A stretch of DNA of 64,000 nt from Saprospira grandis (lineage in GTDB: Bacteria; Bacteroidota; Bacteroidia; Chitinophagales; Saprospiraceae), in NCBI RefSeq assembly GCF_027594745.1, contig NZ_CP110854.1:992001-1056000 (forward strand), written 5' to 3'. Under the pieces are notes generated by a model that saw only the letters and a program-made list of their open reading frames with translations, made no database searches and was not told where the DNA came from. Positions 32,228 through 40,804 of the stretch are shown here, in pieces. Position 1 is the first letter of the stretch, and every line of letters starts with the position of its first letter. The position numbers were made by a program, and so were the translations under genes.

Positions 32228-35200
32228 CTATTTTATGATGACTCGCTTGCTGATTTGCTCATTCAATCGAAGCAAATACATGCCCGCAGCTAGATTCGGG
32301 ATATGCAACTGCAATTGCTGCTCTCCCCCCATTTTCTGATCAAAGATTTTACGCCCCAAGCCATCAAAAAGCTCCAAACGATAAATCCCCGCACTAAACT
32401 GCAAGTTAAACTGCCCATTATTTGGATTGGGAAATAACTGCAAGTCTGCCAAAGCTAAATGCTCTACCGATACAGGCGGCTCGTTCACGGTAGCGGTCGT
32501 GATCAACTCACAACCATTGCCGTCCGTAATGGTCAAAGTATAATTTCCAGCCGAAAGATTAGTCAAGCTGTCGCCAGAGGTCCCATTGGGCCAACTATAC
32601 TGATAAGGTGGCGTTCCACCAGTCAAATTAGCCGCTCCAATACTCCCGTTCTCACAAGCAAAACAAGGCGCATCAATTATAGTGAGGTTCACCACCAAAG
32701 GATCTGGCGAATAGACTTCAATAGAAGCCGTGTCCGTACAACCCTCAAAGTCGGTTACCGTCACCTGATAGTTGCCCGCAGCCAAATTACTTACTGTATC
32801 AAAGCCAATACCCGTTACGCCATTAGACCAACTAGAAGCATAACTAGAGTCTTGCCAGCCCCCAGAGGTAGCCAAATAGAGTACGCCATCACTGCTGTTA
32901 TGACAGCTTGTTCCCGAAGCACTAAGCAAAACAGCAACCAAATCACTACCCGGCTGTCTAATCTCGGCAAGGTTTACCTGAGGACATCCATTGGCATCGG
33001 TCACCGTTACATAATAACTTCCTGCCGCTAGATTGTTCACTGCAGAGTCTGCAGTTGCACTAGCATCATCCCAAAGGTAGCTGTAGGGCGGAGTTCCACC
33101 ATAAGCAGAAGCAAGCGCACTACCATCGCTGTCATTTCTACAAGTTACATGATCCACACTGATATTCGTACCATAAAAAGGTGGATGGCTGATGCCTACG
33201 CTATCCATGTTTTCACAGCCATTGGCATCGGTTACTGTGACCATATAGCTAAGTGGAGCTAGGTTGTTTACAGCTGCTGTAGTCTCTCCATTAGACCAAA
33301 GAAAACTGTAGCCCGCAGTTCCACCACTAGCCGATACAACGGCCTGCCCATCCTGACTGCTAAAACAGCTGGTCATTGTAGCCGTAAAACTCAATTCAAT
33401 GCTGTCTGGCTGAAGCACACTATCCTGAACCACCAACTCACAAGCCTGGGCATCAGTAATGGTCAAGCTATATACACCAGCTGCTAGGTTGCTCACATTG
33501 GCCGTAGCCGCAGAAGAAGACCAAGCAAAACTATAAGGAGCAGTGCCCCCAAAAGCTTGAGCCGCCAAAGATCCATCAGTAGCCCCAAAACAACTCGCCA
33601 TCTGGCTGCTCGTCAAGGCCGAAACAGCCGAGTCTGGCTCCGAAATATAGAGACTGTCAAAAGCCTGACAACCATTATCATCCGTTAAGGTCAACATATA
33701 GCTGCCCGCACTCAAATTTGTCGCAGTAGCCGTCGTCTGATTATCCGACCAAAGATAATTAAATGGAGCCGTACCCCCTTCTACTACCGTAGCCGCAATG
33801 CTACCATCTGCCCCAGCTTTACAAGATACATCCGTCAACTGATAGTCTAAAACCATCCGACAATTTACATATTTGGCAATAGCTGATGTCGTCTGAGGCG
33901 CTGTACTGCTCAAACTAAATGTATTTGGCCCTAAATCAAAATCATTGGTAGGAAAGGCTGGAATAGAAGATACATACGATCCTGCAAACAAAATGACATC
34001 CTCAGAAGCTGCGTAAAATTGACCAAATGGATTAGCCAACACATGATGAAATAGGAGTTGCCCTAAGCTGTCATAACGCGCAACAACAACACCATAGGTA
34101 CCAAAACCAGGCGTTACCTGTGTCGAAAAGGTATCGCTAATCGCCAAATCCATGCTGTTCTCAAAACTATAACCAATATAGGATCCCCCCTGATGGTCCT
34201 TGACCATGTATTCTAAAAATCCATTGTGCTCCTTACCAAAACGAAAACTCGCATCATGCCGATAAGCTACCGTAAAGTATTGTAACCCATTGGGCGCATT
34301 GCCTACACTTACATTAAAGGTATCAGTGCCCACTAAACCAAAGGCTACTCCAGCCTGTGTCTGCCCATTAATCTCTCCACTCAATATAAGCCCCTCTGCT
34401 GTAGCCAAAGCCCCTCTAAAACGAGCCGTAGCAACAGAAGGATCCAATTGAGGCATCATCTTCACCCAATCTAAAGTCTTTGCAGGACTGTAACGAGCCA
34501 AAAAGTTAGCATAGTCATAGGCCGGATAAAGATGGGCCGTGTCACTAGATGGATCAAAATCTGGACTAGACGGAAAGGTCGGACGACCATCTACCGTTCC
34601 CGCCAAATAAATCTTAGACTCATGAATGGCTAAGGCCGCAATCTCTGCCCCATCATTCTCTAAACTAAAAGCCCACTGAAATTGCCCCGAAGGATTCAAC
34701 TTGGCCAAATAACCATAGTTCTCAGTGGTCGCACTCACGGGCGGAAATGTACTGCCCGGCGTAAATGGAGCCGAGTATAAATCTGTTCCAGCCCCCGGAT
34801 CCAAATCAATGTCCCCAAAAAAGTTTCCAGCAACATAGACATCACCAAATTCATCAAAGGCAATGCCTCTAATTCCTAATAAGGTACTGCCCGCAGCAGA
34901 AGGCGCCTGAATGTATTCCGGATACAAATGCCCCCAAGCTAAACTCCCATCTGTATTGTACTTGACCAAAAATGAAGTCTCATTAAAAGCCCCCCGATTC
35001 GCATCCTCATACAAAGCATAACCCTCTAGGTTCTGTACAGCCGCCGTCGGATCAATGTCTACCGTGTCACTCAAGCCTCCAGCTAGATAAATCTCCCCAA
35101 CTGCAGATACCTGAAATATAATAGGAGAATATAAGGTAGCCGTTAAGGGCGTGTTGATCGCCCAAATTAACACCCCCTGATCATCATACTTCGCCAAATA

Positions 35201-35485
35201 GCCCTCCTGTAAAGAAGGGTTGACCTGACCCGTAGCCAAAAACTGACTGTTATACACAATGGCCGTTCCCGAACTAGGATCGGCATCTAAGGAGTCAATC
35301 ACAGCCCCATAAACATAAATGTTTCCACTGCTATCAGTCATTATTTTACTAGCCCCATTAGAGCCGCCTCCGCCTATATCATAGGCCCAATCTAACTTTA
35401 AATCCTGTGCCCACAGACTCGAAGAAAATAAACTTACTGCCAATAATAAAAGACAGTGTAGTGATCTCTTAATCATAGTAATCAT
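32228..35485 (-). CDS. T9SS-secreted adhesin with propeller and SprB repeats
   Basis: The protein has 1085 residues from ATG 35485 (a second ATG at 35476 fits equally). Signal peptide ends 'SSLWAQ'. Residues about 25-535 hold SBBP-type propeller phrases ('DSSGNIYVYG', 'FDEFGDVYVAGNFFGDIDLDP'). Then six SprB-type repeats of about 70 residues each, with 'SC.GG/DG' starts, 'GGT.PYSYLWS' middles and 'NLAAGSYTVTVTDANGC' ends. The C-terminal 75 residues are a T9SS sorting domain ('LFPNPNNGQFNLQF...AGMYLLRL'). SprB-type proteins are moved along the surface for gliding; this one is a probable adhesin or motility filament. Monocistronic. Confidence 0.9.
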   Translation of the reverse strand: MITMIKRSLHCLLLLAVSLFSSSLWAQDLKLDWAYDIGGGGSNGASKIMTDSSGNIYVYGAVIDSLDADPSSGTAIVYNSQFLATGQVNPSLQEGYLAKYDDQGVLIWAINTPLTATLYSPIIFQVSAVGEIYLAGGLSDTVDIDPTAAVQNLEGYALYEDANRGAFNETSFLVKYNTDGSLAWGHLYPEYIQAPSAAGSTLLGIRGIAFDEFGDVYVAGNFFGDIDLDPGAGTDLYSAPFTPGSTFPPVSATTENYGYLAKLNPSGQFQWAFSLENDGAEIAALAIHESKIYLAGTVDGRPTFPSSPDFDPSSDTAHLYPAYDYANFLARYSPAKTLDWVKMMPQLDPSVATARFRGALATAEGLILSGEINGQTQAGVAFGLVGTDTFNVSVGNAPNGLQYFTVAYRHDASFRFGKEHNGFLEYMVKDHQGGSYIGYSFENSMDLAISDTFSTQVTPGFGTYGVVVARYDSLGQLLFHHVLANPFGQFYAASEDVILFAGSYVSSIPAFPTNDFDLGPNTFSLSSTAPQTTSAIAKYVNCRMVLDYQLTDVSCKAGADGSIAATVVEGGTAPFNYLWSDNQTTATATNLSAGSYMLTLTDDNGCQAFDSLYISEPDSAVSALTSSQMASCFGATDGSLAAQAFGGTAPYSFAWSSSAATANVSNLAAGVYSLTITDAQACELVVQDSVLQPDSIELSFTATMTSCFSSQDGQAVVSASGGTAGYSFLWSNGETTAAVNNLAPLSYMVTVTDANGCENMDSVGISHPPFYGTNISVDHVTCRNDSDGSALASAYGGTPPYSYLWDDASATADSAVNNLAAGSYYVTVTDANGCPQVNLAEIRQPGSDLVAVLLSASGTSCHNSSDGVLYLATSGGWQDSSYASSWSNGVTGIGFDTVSNLAAGNYQVTVTDFEGCTDTASIEVYSPDPLVVNLTIIDAPCFACENGSIGAANLTGGTPPYQYSWPNGTSGDSLTNLSAGNYTLTITDGNGCELITTATVNEPPVSVEHLALADLQLFPNPNNGQFNLQFSAGIYRLELFDGLGRKIFDQKMGGEQQLQLHIPNLAAGMYLLRLNEQISKRVIIK

Positions 35486-35633
35486 TTTAAGGTATAGCTG
35501 ATAATTTTATCTTGTTTTAAGCCCCCTAAGGACTTACCACAAATTTATTGCAGCCTCTTGCTTAAAACGAATCTGAACAAGGACGACAGCCGGACCACAA
35601 CCGGACATCAGCCGGACAGCCCCCTAAACCAAC

Positions 35634-35667
35634 AAAAGCCCCAGCCAATCTTGGCTGGGGCTTTTGT
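35634..35667. terminator. Terminator between divergent-end genes
   Basis: Stem AAAAGCCCCAGCCA/TGGCTGGGGCTTTT. It serves the M15-like gene on the minus strand and has T-rich flanks on both sides. Just upstream (35590-35620) are short direct repeats of CCGGAC. Confidence 0.85.
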
Positions 35668-35686
35668 CTTTACTTTAAGTCCCGAT

Positions 35687-36739
35687 TTATCCAGTAACCT
35701 TAAAGGTAAATTCTACATGGTCTACGGGCTCATTCATTTCTCCTTTCTTAATGATCCGACGAACACCAGAACCCGATACCGGCACTAACTCCGCTACCTT
35801 GTTCGCAAATACAGAACGATTCCCATTGGGTACCACATCCAAAGCCTGATTACTCAAGTGCTTACTCGATACCCGCCCTCTGTTCTGATCTCTTTTCTGC
35901 CACCAATCAGCAAAGGCCTGAATGTTTCCGCTGTACTTACGGCAAGCATCCAGTACATCTTGACCATACCAACGAGCAACAGTCTTCGCTCCACGGTTGG
36001 GCAAGGTCTGCGTCATCGTAATCCGAGCCTGATCATGATAGGTTCTAATCGTTGAAGTCACTGTTGCTCCAGTCATTCCACAAGCCGCCAAAATACTCTT
36101 GAGCAACTTCTCCGCTCTGCTATTCATCTTCACCGCCTTCGAGCCATAGCTTAAACTAACATTGCCCGCATTGGGGTGGCTAAAGTCTTGGCCCGAAACG
36201 CCCCCCTCTTCACTACTGTCTGTAGCCGAGGAGCTATCCGAACTACTGCTGCTGTCATCCGAACTTGCAGAAGCCGCACCATTAAGCGCCTGCCAACTCT
36301 GCCCTCCAGGATCAATCCGCCCATCAGCCCAACCAAAGGCCGCCTGCTGAAAAGCTTTGATCTCCCCAATAGTGCCCGGCCCAATCAATCCATCTACAGT
36401 CAAATTATGCCCCTTGGCCTTCAATAATTCCTGAACCAACTGCACATCGGCCTTATCATTGGTTCCACCACGGCCCACAGAGGCCTTTATCGTTTTCTGA
36501 TTACTCTCTAGTTCCGCAGGAGGAGCCCCAGCTTCTTCATCTTCACCTGCCTCCGCCTGTGCTGCATCAATTTTGTCCTCCAACAAATCTCCCAAGCTGT
36601 TAATCAAGCCCTCAATTTTATCCAATTGATCTTGCTCCTCTTGGTCAATTTTACCATCGGCCAAAAATAATTCCTTTAAGGTGGTCAACTGAGCATTGTA
36701 CTGCCCAATAAGCCCCTGAATCTTACCTAAATCTGCCAT
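35687..36739 (-). CDS. Peptidoglycan-binding protein with M15-like C-terminal domain
   Basis: The protein has 350 residues and no signal peptide. Residues 1-75 form a coiled coil. A peptidoglycan-binding domain follows at about 93-150 ('VQLVQELLKAKGHNLTVDGLIGPGTIGEIKAFQ'), then a Ser/Asp-rich linker ('SSDDSSSSSDSSSATDSSEEGG'). The last 150 residues hold 'SSKHLSNQALDVVPNG' and 'VDHVEFTF', matching the His...Asp and His zinc ligands of M15 peptidases. It likely cuts or docks on peptidoglycan. Without a classical signal it may leave by a contractile injection or phage-tail-like device, or act after lysis; Saprospira is known for phage-tail-like rhapidosomes, but nothing nearby shows one. Confidence 0.75.
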   Translation of the reverse strand: MADLGKIQGLIGQYNAQLTTLKELFLADGKIDQEEQDQLDKIEGLINSLGDLLEDKIDAAQAEAGEDEEAGAPPAELESNQKTIKASVGRGGTNDKADVQLVQELLKAKGHNLTVDGLIGPGTIGEIKAFQQAAFGWADGRIDPGGQSWQALNGAASASSDDSSSSSDSSSATDSSEEGGVSGQDFSHPNAGNVSLSYGSKAVKMNSRAEKLLKSILAACGMTGATVTSTIRTYHDQARITMTQTLPNRGAKTVARWYGQDVLDACRKYSGNIQAFADWWQKRDQNRGRVSSKHLSNQALDVVPNGNRSVFANKVAELVPVSGSGVRRIIKKGEMNEPVDHVEFTFKVTG

Positions 36740-36868
36740 AAAAGCTATTCTTTAGTTGTTTTGTAATTGTCTTACTGAAAGATACAGAAATCAAGAGCAA
36801 AAAACCAATTAGACGCTTAACTTTTCAGCCAGATTTTACAAGCCCTAAACAACTCAGTCCCCCCTTCC

Positions 36869-37966
36869 CTACTTTTTCTTGGCCACTAATTCATCAAAAA
36901 AGGCCAAATAACGCTCTTTTTGGGCCACTACAGCATACTCTTCCAACACCCTTTGGCGACCCGCCCGGCCCAGCTCCGCCCGCAATTCAGGCGATTCAAT
37001 CAAAGCCGAAAGCTGCGCAAACCACTCCTCCTCATTATGCGCCAAATAACCATTGACACCCTGCTCTATAATCTCAGTGTTCACCCCCACCGCCGACATC
37101 ACCGCAGGCAAACCCAAAGCCATATATTGCAAGCCCTTCAACCCACATTTCCCCTTGGTCCACTCATCAGTCGGCAAAGGCATCAAACCAATATCCAACT
37201 CCACCAATTGCTCAATCTCATCCGCCTCGGTCCAAGCTACCCCCCGAATATCCAACTCTGGCAAACTATAATTGGCATCTCCAATCAACTTAAAGTAAAT
37301 CTTATCGCCATACTTCTCCTTCAAACGACGCAAAACCGGCAATAACTGCTCAAAGTACTGTACCGTAGAAAAACTCCCCGTCCAACCAATACAAACCGCC
37401 GCATCCGCCGCCTTAGCCGGCTTAAATTTAGGATGATGCCGCTGCTCATCCACAGTCGTCGGCAATACCTTTACACAATCATTATATTGCCTCGCATAAT
37501 CCGCCAAATAACGATTCCCCGCAAATACCATATCCGCCAAGGCAATTAACTCCGCCGTCTTATTCGCATTTTTCAAAAACCCCAAGGCCTTATTATTTGC
37601 CGATACATTTTGTAACCATATAGAATCGTCAAAGTCAAAAACCAAGGGCGCCCGCTTGGCAAAACGACGCTCAAAAAAAGAAGTCCCCAACATAAAGGCC
37701 TCCCGCTGCACATAAATCACATCAAATTGCTTGGCCCAAGCCCCAGAAGCCCGCCAAAGCCGCCAAACACTCTTCAACAATACTTTCATTTTGCCCAAAT
37801 ACTGCCCCGCTCCATAAAAAACAGGATCATCCTCCGCCTCAATCAAATAACATAGCTCATACTCATAACCATGCTCCTCCAAAAAATCTAAATACTGCTC
37901 ATACCGAAAACGCTGTGAAGGCGAACGATTTGGCCGATGTAAAGCCACAAAAAGAATCCGTTTCAT
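36869..37966 (-). CDS. Glycosyltransferase, GT4-like
   Basis: The protein has 365 residues and a GT-B layout. N-terminal half: 'ILFVALHRPNRSPSQRFRYEQYLDFLE' and 'DVIYVQREAF'. C-terminal half: 'CIGWTGSFSTVQYF', 'FKLIGDANY', and the donor-binding stretch 'CGLKGLQYMALGLPAVMSAVGVNTEIIEQGVNGYLAH', where a Lys-Gly-Leu-Gln variant stands for the usual E-x7-E acidic pair. It probably transfers a sugar in polysaccharide or glycolipid synthesis at the inner membrane. No other glycan genes are adjacent, and the sugar is unknown. Confidence 0.85.
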   Translation of the reverse strand: MKRILFVALHRPNRSPSQRFRYEQYLDFLEEHGYEYELCYLIEAEDDPVFYGAGQYLGKMKVLLKSVWRLWRASGAWAKQFDVIYVQREAFMLGTSFFERRFAKRAPLVFDFDDSIWLQNVSANNKALGFLKNANKTAELIALADMVFAGNRYLADYARQYNDCVKVLPTTVDEQRHHPKFKPAKAADAAVCIGWTGSFSTVQYFEQLLPVLRRLKEKYGDKIYFKLIGDANYSLPELDIRGVAWTEADEIEQLVELDIGLMPLPTDEWTKGKCGLKGLQYMALGLPAVMSAVGVNTEIIEQGVNGYLAHNEEEWFAQLSALIESPELRAELGRAGRQRVLEEYAVVAQKERYLAFFDELVAKKK

Positions 37967-37985
37967 ACTATTTTTTAGCCTATTG

Positions 37986-38150
37986 TTTTTTGGGGCTGCC
38001 CCCTCAGTTCCTTCGGGGTCGGGCTGTTTCGCAGCTCGCTATTCGCTCGGCCCTGCGGGCTTTTTCGCTTCGCTCCAAAAGCCCTAGGTCTGCCGCTTCG
38101 CGCCACTGCTGTCCATCCCTCAGCCGGCTCGCTTCGCTCGCCCCTGCCGC
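37986..38150 (+). repeat. GGCCCC-family repeat, copy 12 (subfamily b)
   Basis: Lies 20 bases upstream of the glycosyltransferase start, GGGGCTGCC end toward that gene. The remaining gap to 38367 holds the promoter and operator-like palindrome described separately. Confidence 0.9.
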
Positions 38151-38269
38151 AGAATAAAAGCAGCGCCTTTAAGGCCCCGCCCAAAAGTAAGACTTAATCA
38201 ATTCATTTAATAATAGTGGCTTAGGATTCCAAATCTTATCTCCAACAAAATACAACTTCCTGTTTTTAT

Positions 38270-38287
38270 TTGCAAAAATATATGCAA
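38270..38287. promoter_or_regulatory. Operator-like palindrome
   Basis: TTGCA-N8-TGCAA lies 3 bases upstream of the -33 element of the S24 regulator promoter. Such placement fits autoregulation, but binding is not shown. Confidence 0.4.
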
Positions 38288-38290
38288 CTA

Positions 38291-38321
38291 TTTGTTTTTA
38301 AACAGATTTGTTTTAGATTTG
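38291..38321 (+). promoter_or_regulatory. Bacteroidota-type promoter of the S24 regulator
   Basis: TTTG (38291-38294), 19 bases, then TAGATTTG (38314-38321), an exact match to the TTTG-N19-TAnnTTTG pattern known from Bacteroides and Flavobacterium. The ATG follows 47 bases after. Confidence 0.75.
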
Positions 38322-38367
38322 TAGGGCAAGGGGACTTGTTCCTCCTCTGCTCGCCAAATGATCCAAT

Positions 38368-39108
38368 ATGAAAAATCAAAAAAAGGAGAAGCGTTTAGCC
38401 ATGAATCGTCGTTTCATCAAGGCCTTTAAAGCCTTAGAGGAAAAAGGAGATATTGTCCCCAATAGCCACGATAAAGGAATGACCAAACTCTCTTTGCTCT
38501 TTTGGGACAAAAAAGGAAACGGACATCTGGTCCGCGCATTTCTCAACCCCAATAGCAACCGCTCTATCGATTTTGATAAAGCCAGCCGCTTTTGCGAAGA
38601 ATTTGGCGTCAATAAGGATTATCTGCTCCAAGGCAAAGGCCCTATGTTTGGCGAGGAAGATGCTCCCGCCTTCGCCAACGGAGAATTAGCCTCCGATTAT
38701 GGATACGGCTCCCAAATTCTATATTCTAGCCAAGCCGCTTTTGCTAGCTCGGCCCTAGGCATAGATTCTTATGAAGAAGGACAGTATTTTAGCCTGCCCG
38801 GCCTCTCTCAAGGCGATTATGTCGCCTTTACTATTAGTGGAGACTCTATGCAACCCACCCTTAGTAATGGAGATCTGGTGATCTGTCGCCCCCTAGAAGG
38901 TATCGAAAGAGTGCAGGAAAATGAAGTCTACGCCATCGTCAGTAGCCATGGTGTCCAAGTTAAACGTATCCAAAAGGTGTTTAACAAAAATCGCCTAACT
39001 CATCTCAAACTTATTTCTGATAACTACCTAGAACATGATCCCTTTATGGTGGAGGTCGCAGAAGTACGAAAAATTATGAAGGTGGACCGAAAAGTAACCG
39101 CCCTCTAA
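38368..39108 (+). CDS. LexA/S24-type transcriptional regulator
   Basis: The protein has 246 residues. Residues about 10-95 form a diverged helix-turn-helix of the phage-repressor type ('RFIKAFKALEEKGDIV', 'KASRFCEEFGVNKDYLLQGKGPMF'). Residues about 150-235 form an S24 peptidase fold with the Ser-Lys pair: Ser160 in 'ISGDSMQPTLSNGD' and Lys199 in 'GVQVKRIQKV'. I see no Ala-Gly or Cys-Gly autocleavage site in the linker, so it may be a non-cleaving repressor. Its own promoter carries a palindrome. No phage genes surround it; it may control a distant or housekeeping set of genes. Confidence 0.85.
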   Translation: MKNQKKEKRLAMNRRFIKAFKALEEKGDIVPNSHDKGMTKLSLLFWDKKGNGHLVRAFLNPNSNRSIDFDKASRFCEEFGVNKDYLLQGKGPMFGEEDAPAFANGELASDYGYGSQILYSSQAAFASSALGIDSYEEGQYFSLPGLSQGDYVAFTISGDSMQPTLSNGDLVICRPLEGIERVQENEVYAIVSSHGVQVKRIQKVFNKNRLTHLKLISDNYLEHDPFMVEVAEVRKIMKVDRKVTAL

Positions 39109-39160
39109 ACTCTCCCTGCCCACTTTTCCAAAATACAGCTTACAAATAATTGATCCCCCC

Positions 39161-39193
39161 CGCCCCTTAGCCCTAGCTAAGGGGCTTTTTTAT
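39161..39193 (+). terminator. Terminator after the S24 regulator
   Basis: Stem GCCCCTTAG/CTAAGGGGC followed by T6. Confidence 0.85.
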
Positions 39194-39287
39194 TCTCGAC
39201 TTAGAGCCGTTCTAGCCCTTGCTTTCCCCCTTTTTATCTTCCTATCCCCTTCTTTAGTCTTTGACTTTACTCATTTATTGTAGCCAT

Positions 39288-39416
39288 GCAGTAGCTCTAC
39301 TCCTCTAATACAGTAATTTACTGTTCGAATGCAGTAGCTCTACTCCTCTAATACAGTAACTTACTGTTCGGATGCAGTAGTTGTACTGCTCGCATGCGGT
39401 CCTTTACTGTATACTA
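39288..39416. repeat. 43-bp tandem repeat with two hairpins per unit
   Basis: Units start at 39288, 39331 and 39374 (exactly 43 bp apart; the third is diverged). Each contains GCAGTAGCTCTACT and ACAGTAATTTACTGT-type inverted repeats. Non-coding. Confidence 0.85.
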
Positions 39417-39514
39417 GTGCTGGTCAAAGTCCTTTATATAGGTTCTGGAAGTCCATGGTATAGGTTGTAGGACCCCAAATAGACCTCCCTAGACCTATCC
39501 GATAAGGTCTATAG

Positions 39515-39816
39515 ACCTACCTCATGCAGTATAGAAACCTATCCAATACAGTTCAGTACCTACCTCATGCAGTATAAGAACCTACCCAATACAGTTCAAA
39601 ACCTACCCAATACAGTTCAAAACCTACCTCATACAGTATAAGAACCTACCCAATACAGTTCAGCACCTACCTCATACAGTATAGGAACCTACCCGATGCA
39701 GTTCAGCACCTACCTCATACAGTATAGGAACCTACCCGATGCAGTTCAGCACCTACCTCATGCAGTATAGGAACCTACCCGATGCAGTTCAGCACCTACC
39801 TCATACAGTATAAGAA
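39515..39816. repeat. Fourteen-unit 21/22-bp tandem array, two alternating types
   Basis: Type T is ACCTACCTCATRCAGTATARRA (22 bp) and type C is ACCTACCCRATRCAGTTCARM (21 bp). The order is T C T C C T C T C T C T C T, giving a 43-bp double period that matches the array to its left. The 39109-39514 and 39817-39931 stretches hold the regulator's terminator, the 43-bp array and no gene that I can see. Confidence 0.9.
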
Positions 39817-39931
39817 CGTACCTCAATAGAACTTTGCCAATAATCGCCTAGGGACAAGCCCCTAGGCAGCAAAAGAGGAAACACAAAATATTGAACAGTC
39901 TCCAGTTTTAAACCGTCTCGCATTTTGCATC

Positions 39932-40078
39932 TAGAGGCGGCGAAGCCGCCGGCTGAGGGGCTGTAGCAGGGCCGCCAAAGGCGGCAGACCCAGGCGGCGA
40001 AGCCGCCGCAGGGCCGAGCAGACCTGCGAGCTGCGCAATGGCCCGACCCGAGCGAAGCGAGTGGGCAGCCCCAAAAAA
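39932..40078 (-). repeat. GGCCCC-family repeat, copy 13 (subfamily b)
   Basis: Ends GCAGCCCCAAAAAA, 125 bases upstream of the second ECF sigma factor. Confidence 0.9.
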
Positions 40079-40202
40079 TAATCCTCCCAAAAAGCCAAGC
40101 TAGGCAGCAAAGACCCTATCTTCAACGTATTAGAAACAACTGGGAAAAGCTATCCCAACCGAGAGAATGCACCCCATTTCCCTCCACTGATAATTATCTG
40201 CT

Positions 40203-40784
40203 ATGGATTTTTCCTTAAATATATCATCTAAAAAAGAGCGCGAGCGGACCGCCAAAGAGCAAGAAGCACAGCTCATCCAAGCCTGCTTAGAAGAAAAGCG
40301 TTGGGCCCAAAAAGAACTCTACGAGCGCTTTTATGGGCGCATGCTAGGGGTCTGTCTGCGCTATTCTAATAATAGTGAAGATGCCCGCGACATCCTCAAT
40401 GAAGGCTATATCAAAGTATTCCGTTATCTGCATCGCTACAAAGTAGGGACCTCCCTAGATGCTTGGATCAGACGGATTATGATTAACACCTCTATTGACT
40501 TTTACCGCAAGGCGATTCGCCACCGCAGTGAAGATATAGAGACGGCCCAACATAAAATTTCTGAAGATGCCGATGCCATTAGTCGCTATTCGGCCAAAGA
40601 AATTATGGCAGTGATCCAAAAACTGCCGCCCTCCTATCGGGCCGTATTTAATCTATATGCCATAGAAGGCTACTCGCATCGAGAAGTGGCCCAACAATTA
40701 GGGATTACCGAAAGTACCTCCCGCTCCAATTTAGTGAAGGCCCGAGCCAAACTAAGAGAGTACATTAAACAATTATATCACTAA
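40203..40784 (+). CDS. ECF-type RNA polymerase sigma factor (paralogue)
   Basis: The protein has 193 residues. Region 2: 'LYERFYGRMLGVCLRYSNNSEDARDILNEGYIKVF' in pattern, with 'DAWIRRIMINTSIDFYRK'. Region 4: 'LPPSYRAVFNLYAIEGYSHREVAQQLGITESTSR'. A basic N-terminal tail of about 20 residues ('KKERERTAKEQEAQ') precedes region 2. It is clearly homologous to the sigma factor at 12973-13533 (shared 'YYGRM', 'YIKVF/FLKVF', 'NLYVVDGY/NLYAIEGY'). It is followed at 20 bases by its own membrane partner. Confidence 0.92.
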   Translation: MDFSLNISSKKERERTAKEQEAQLIQACLEEKRWAQKELYERFYGRMLGVCLRYSNNSEDARDILNEGYIKVFRYLHRYKVGTSLDAWIRRIMINTSIDFYRKAIRHRSEDIETAQHKISEDADAISRYSAKEIMAVIQKLPPSYRAVFNLYAIEGYSHREVAQQLGITESTSRSNLVKARAKLREYIKQLYH

Positions 40785-40804
40785 GCGTTAGAGCTAGTTC
40801 GCTT

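Noticed and set aside
39288..39816. Possible CRISPR array
   Set aside because: Units are contiguous and near-identical with no unique spacers, and no cas genes are present. The same holds for the arrays at 5955 and 57818.
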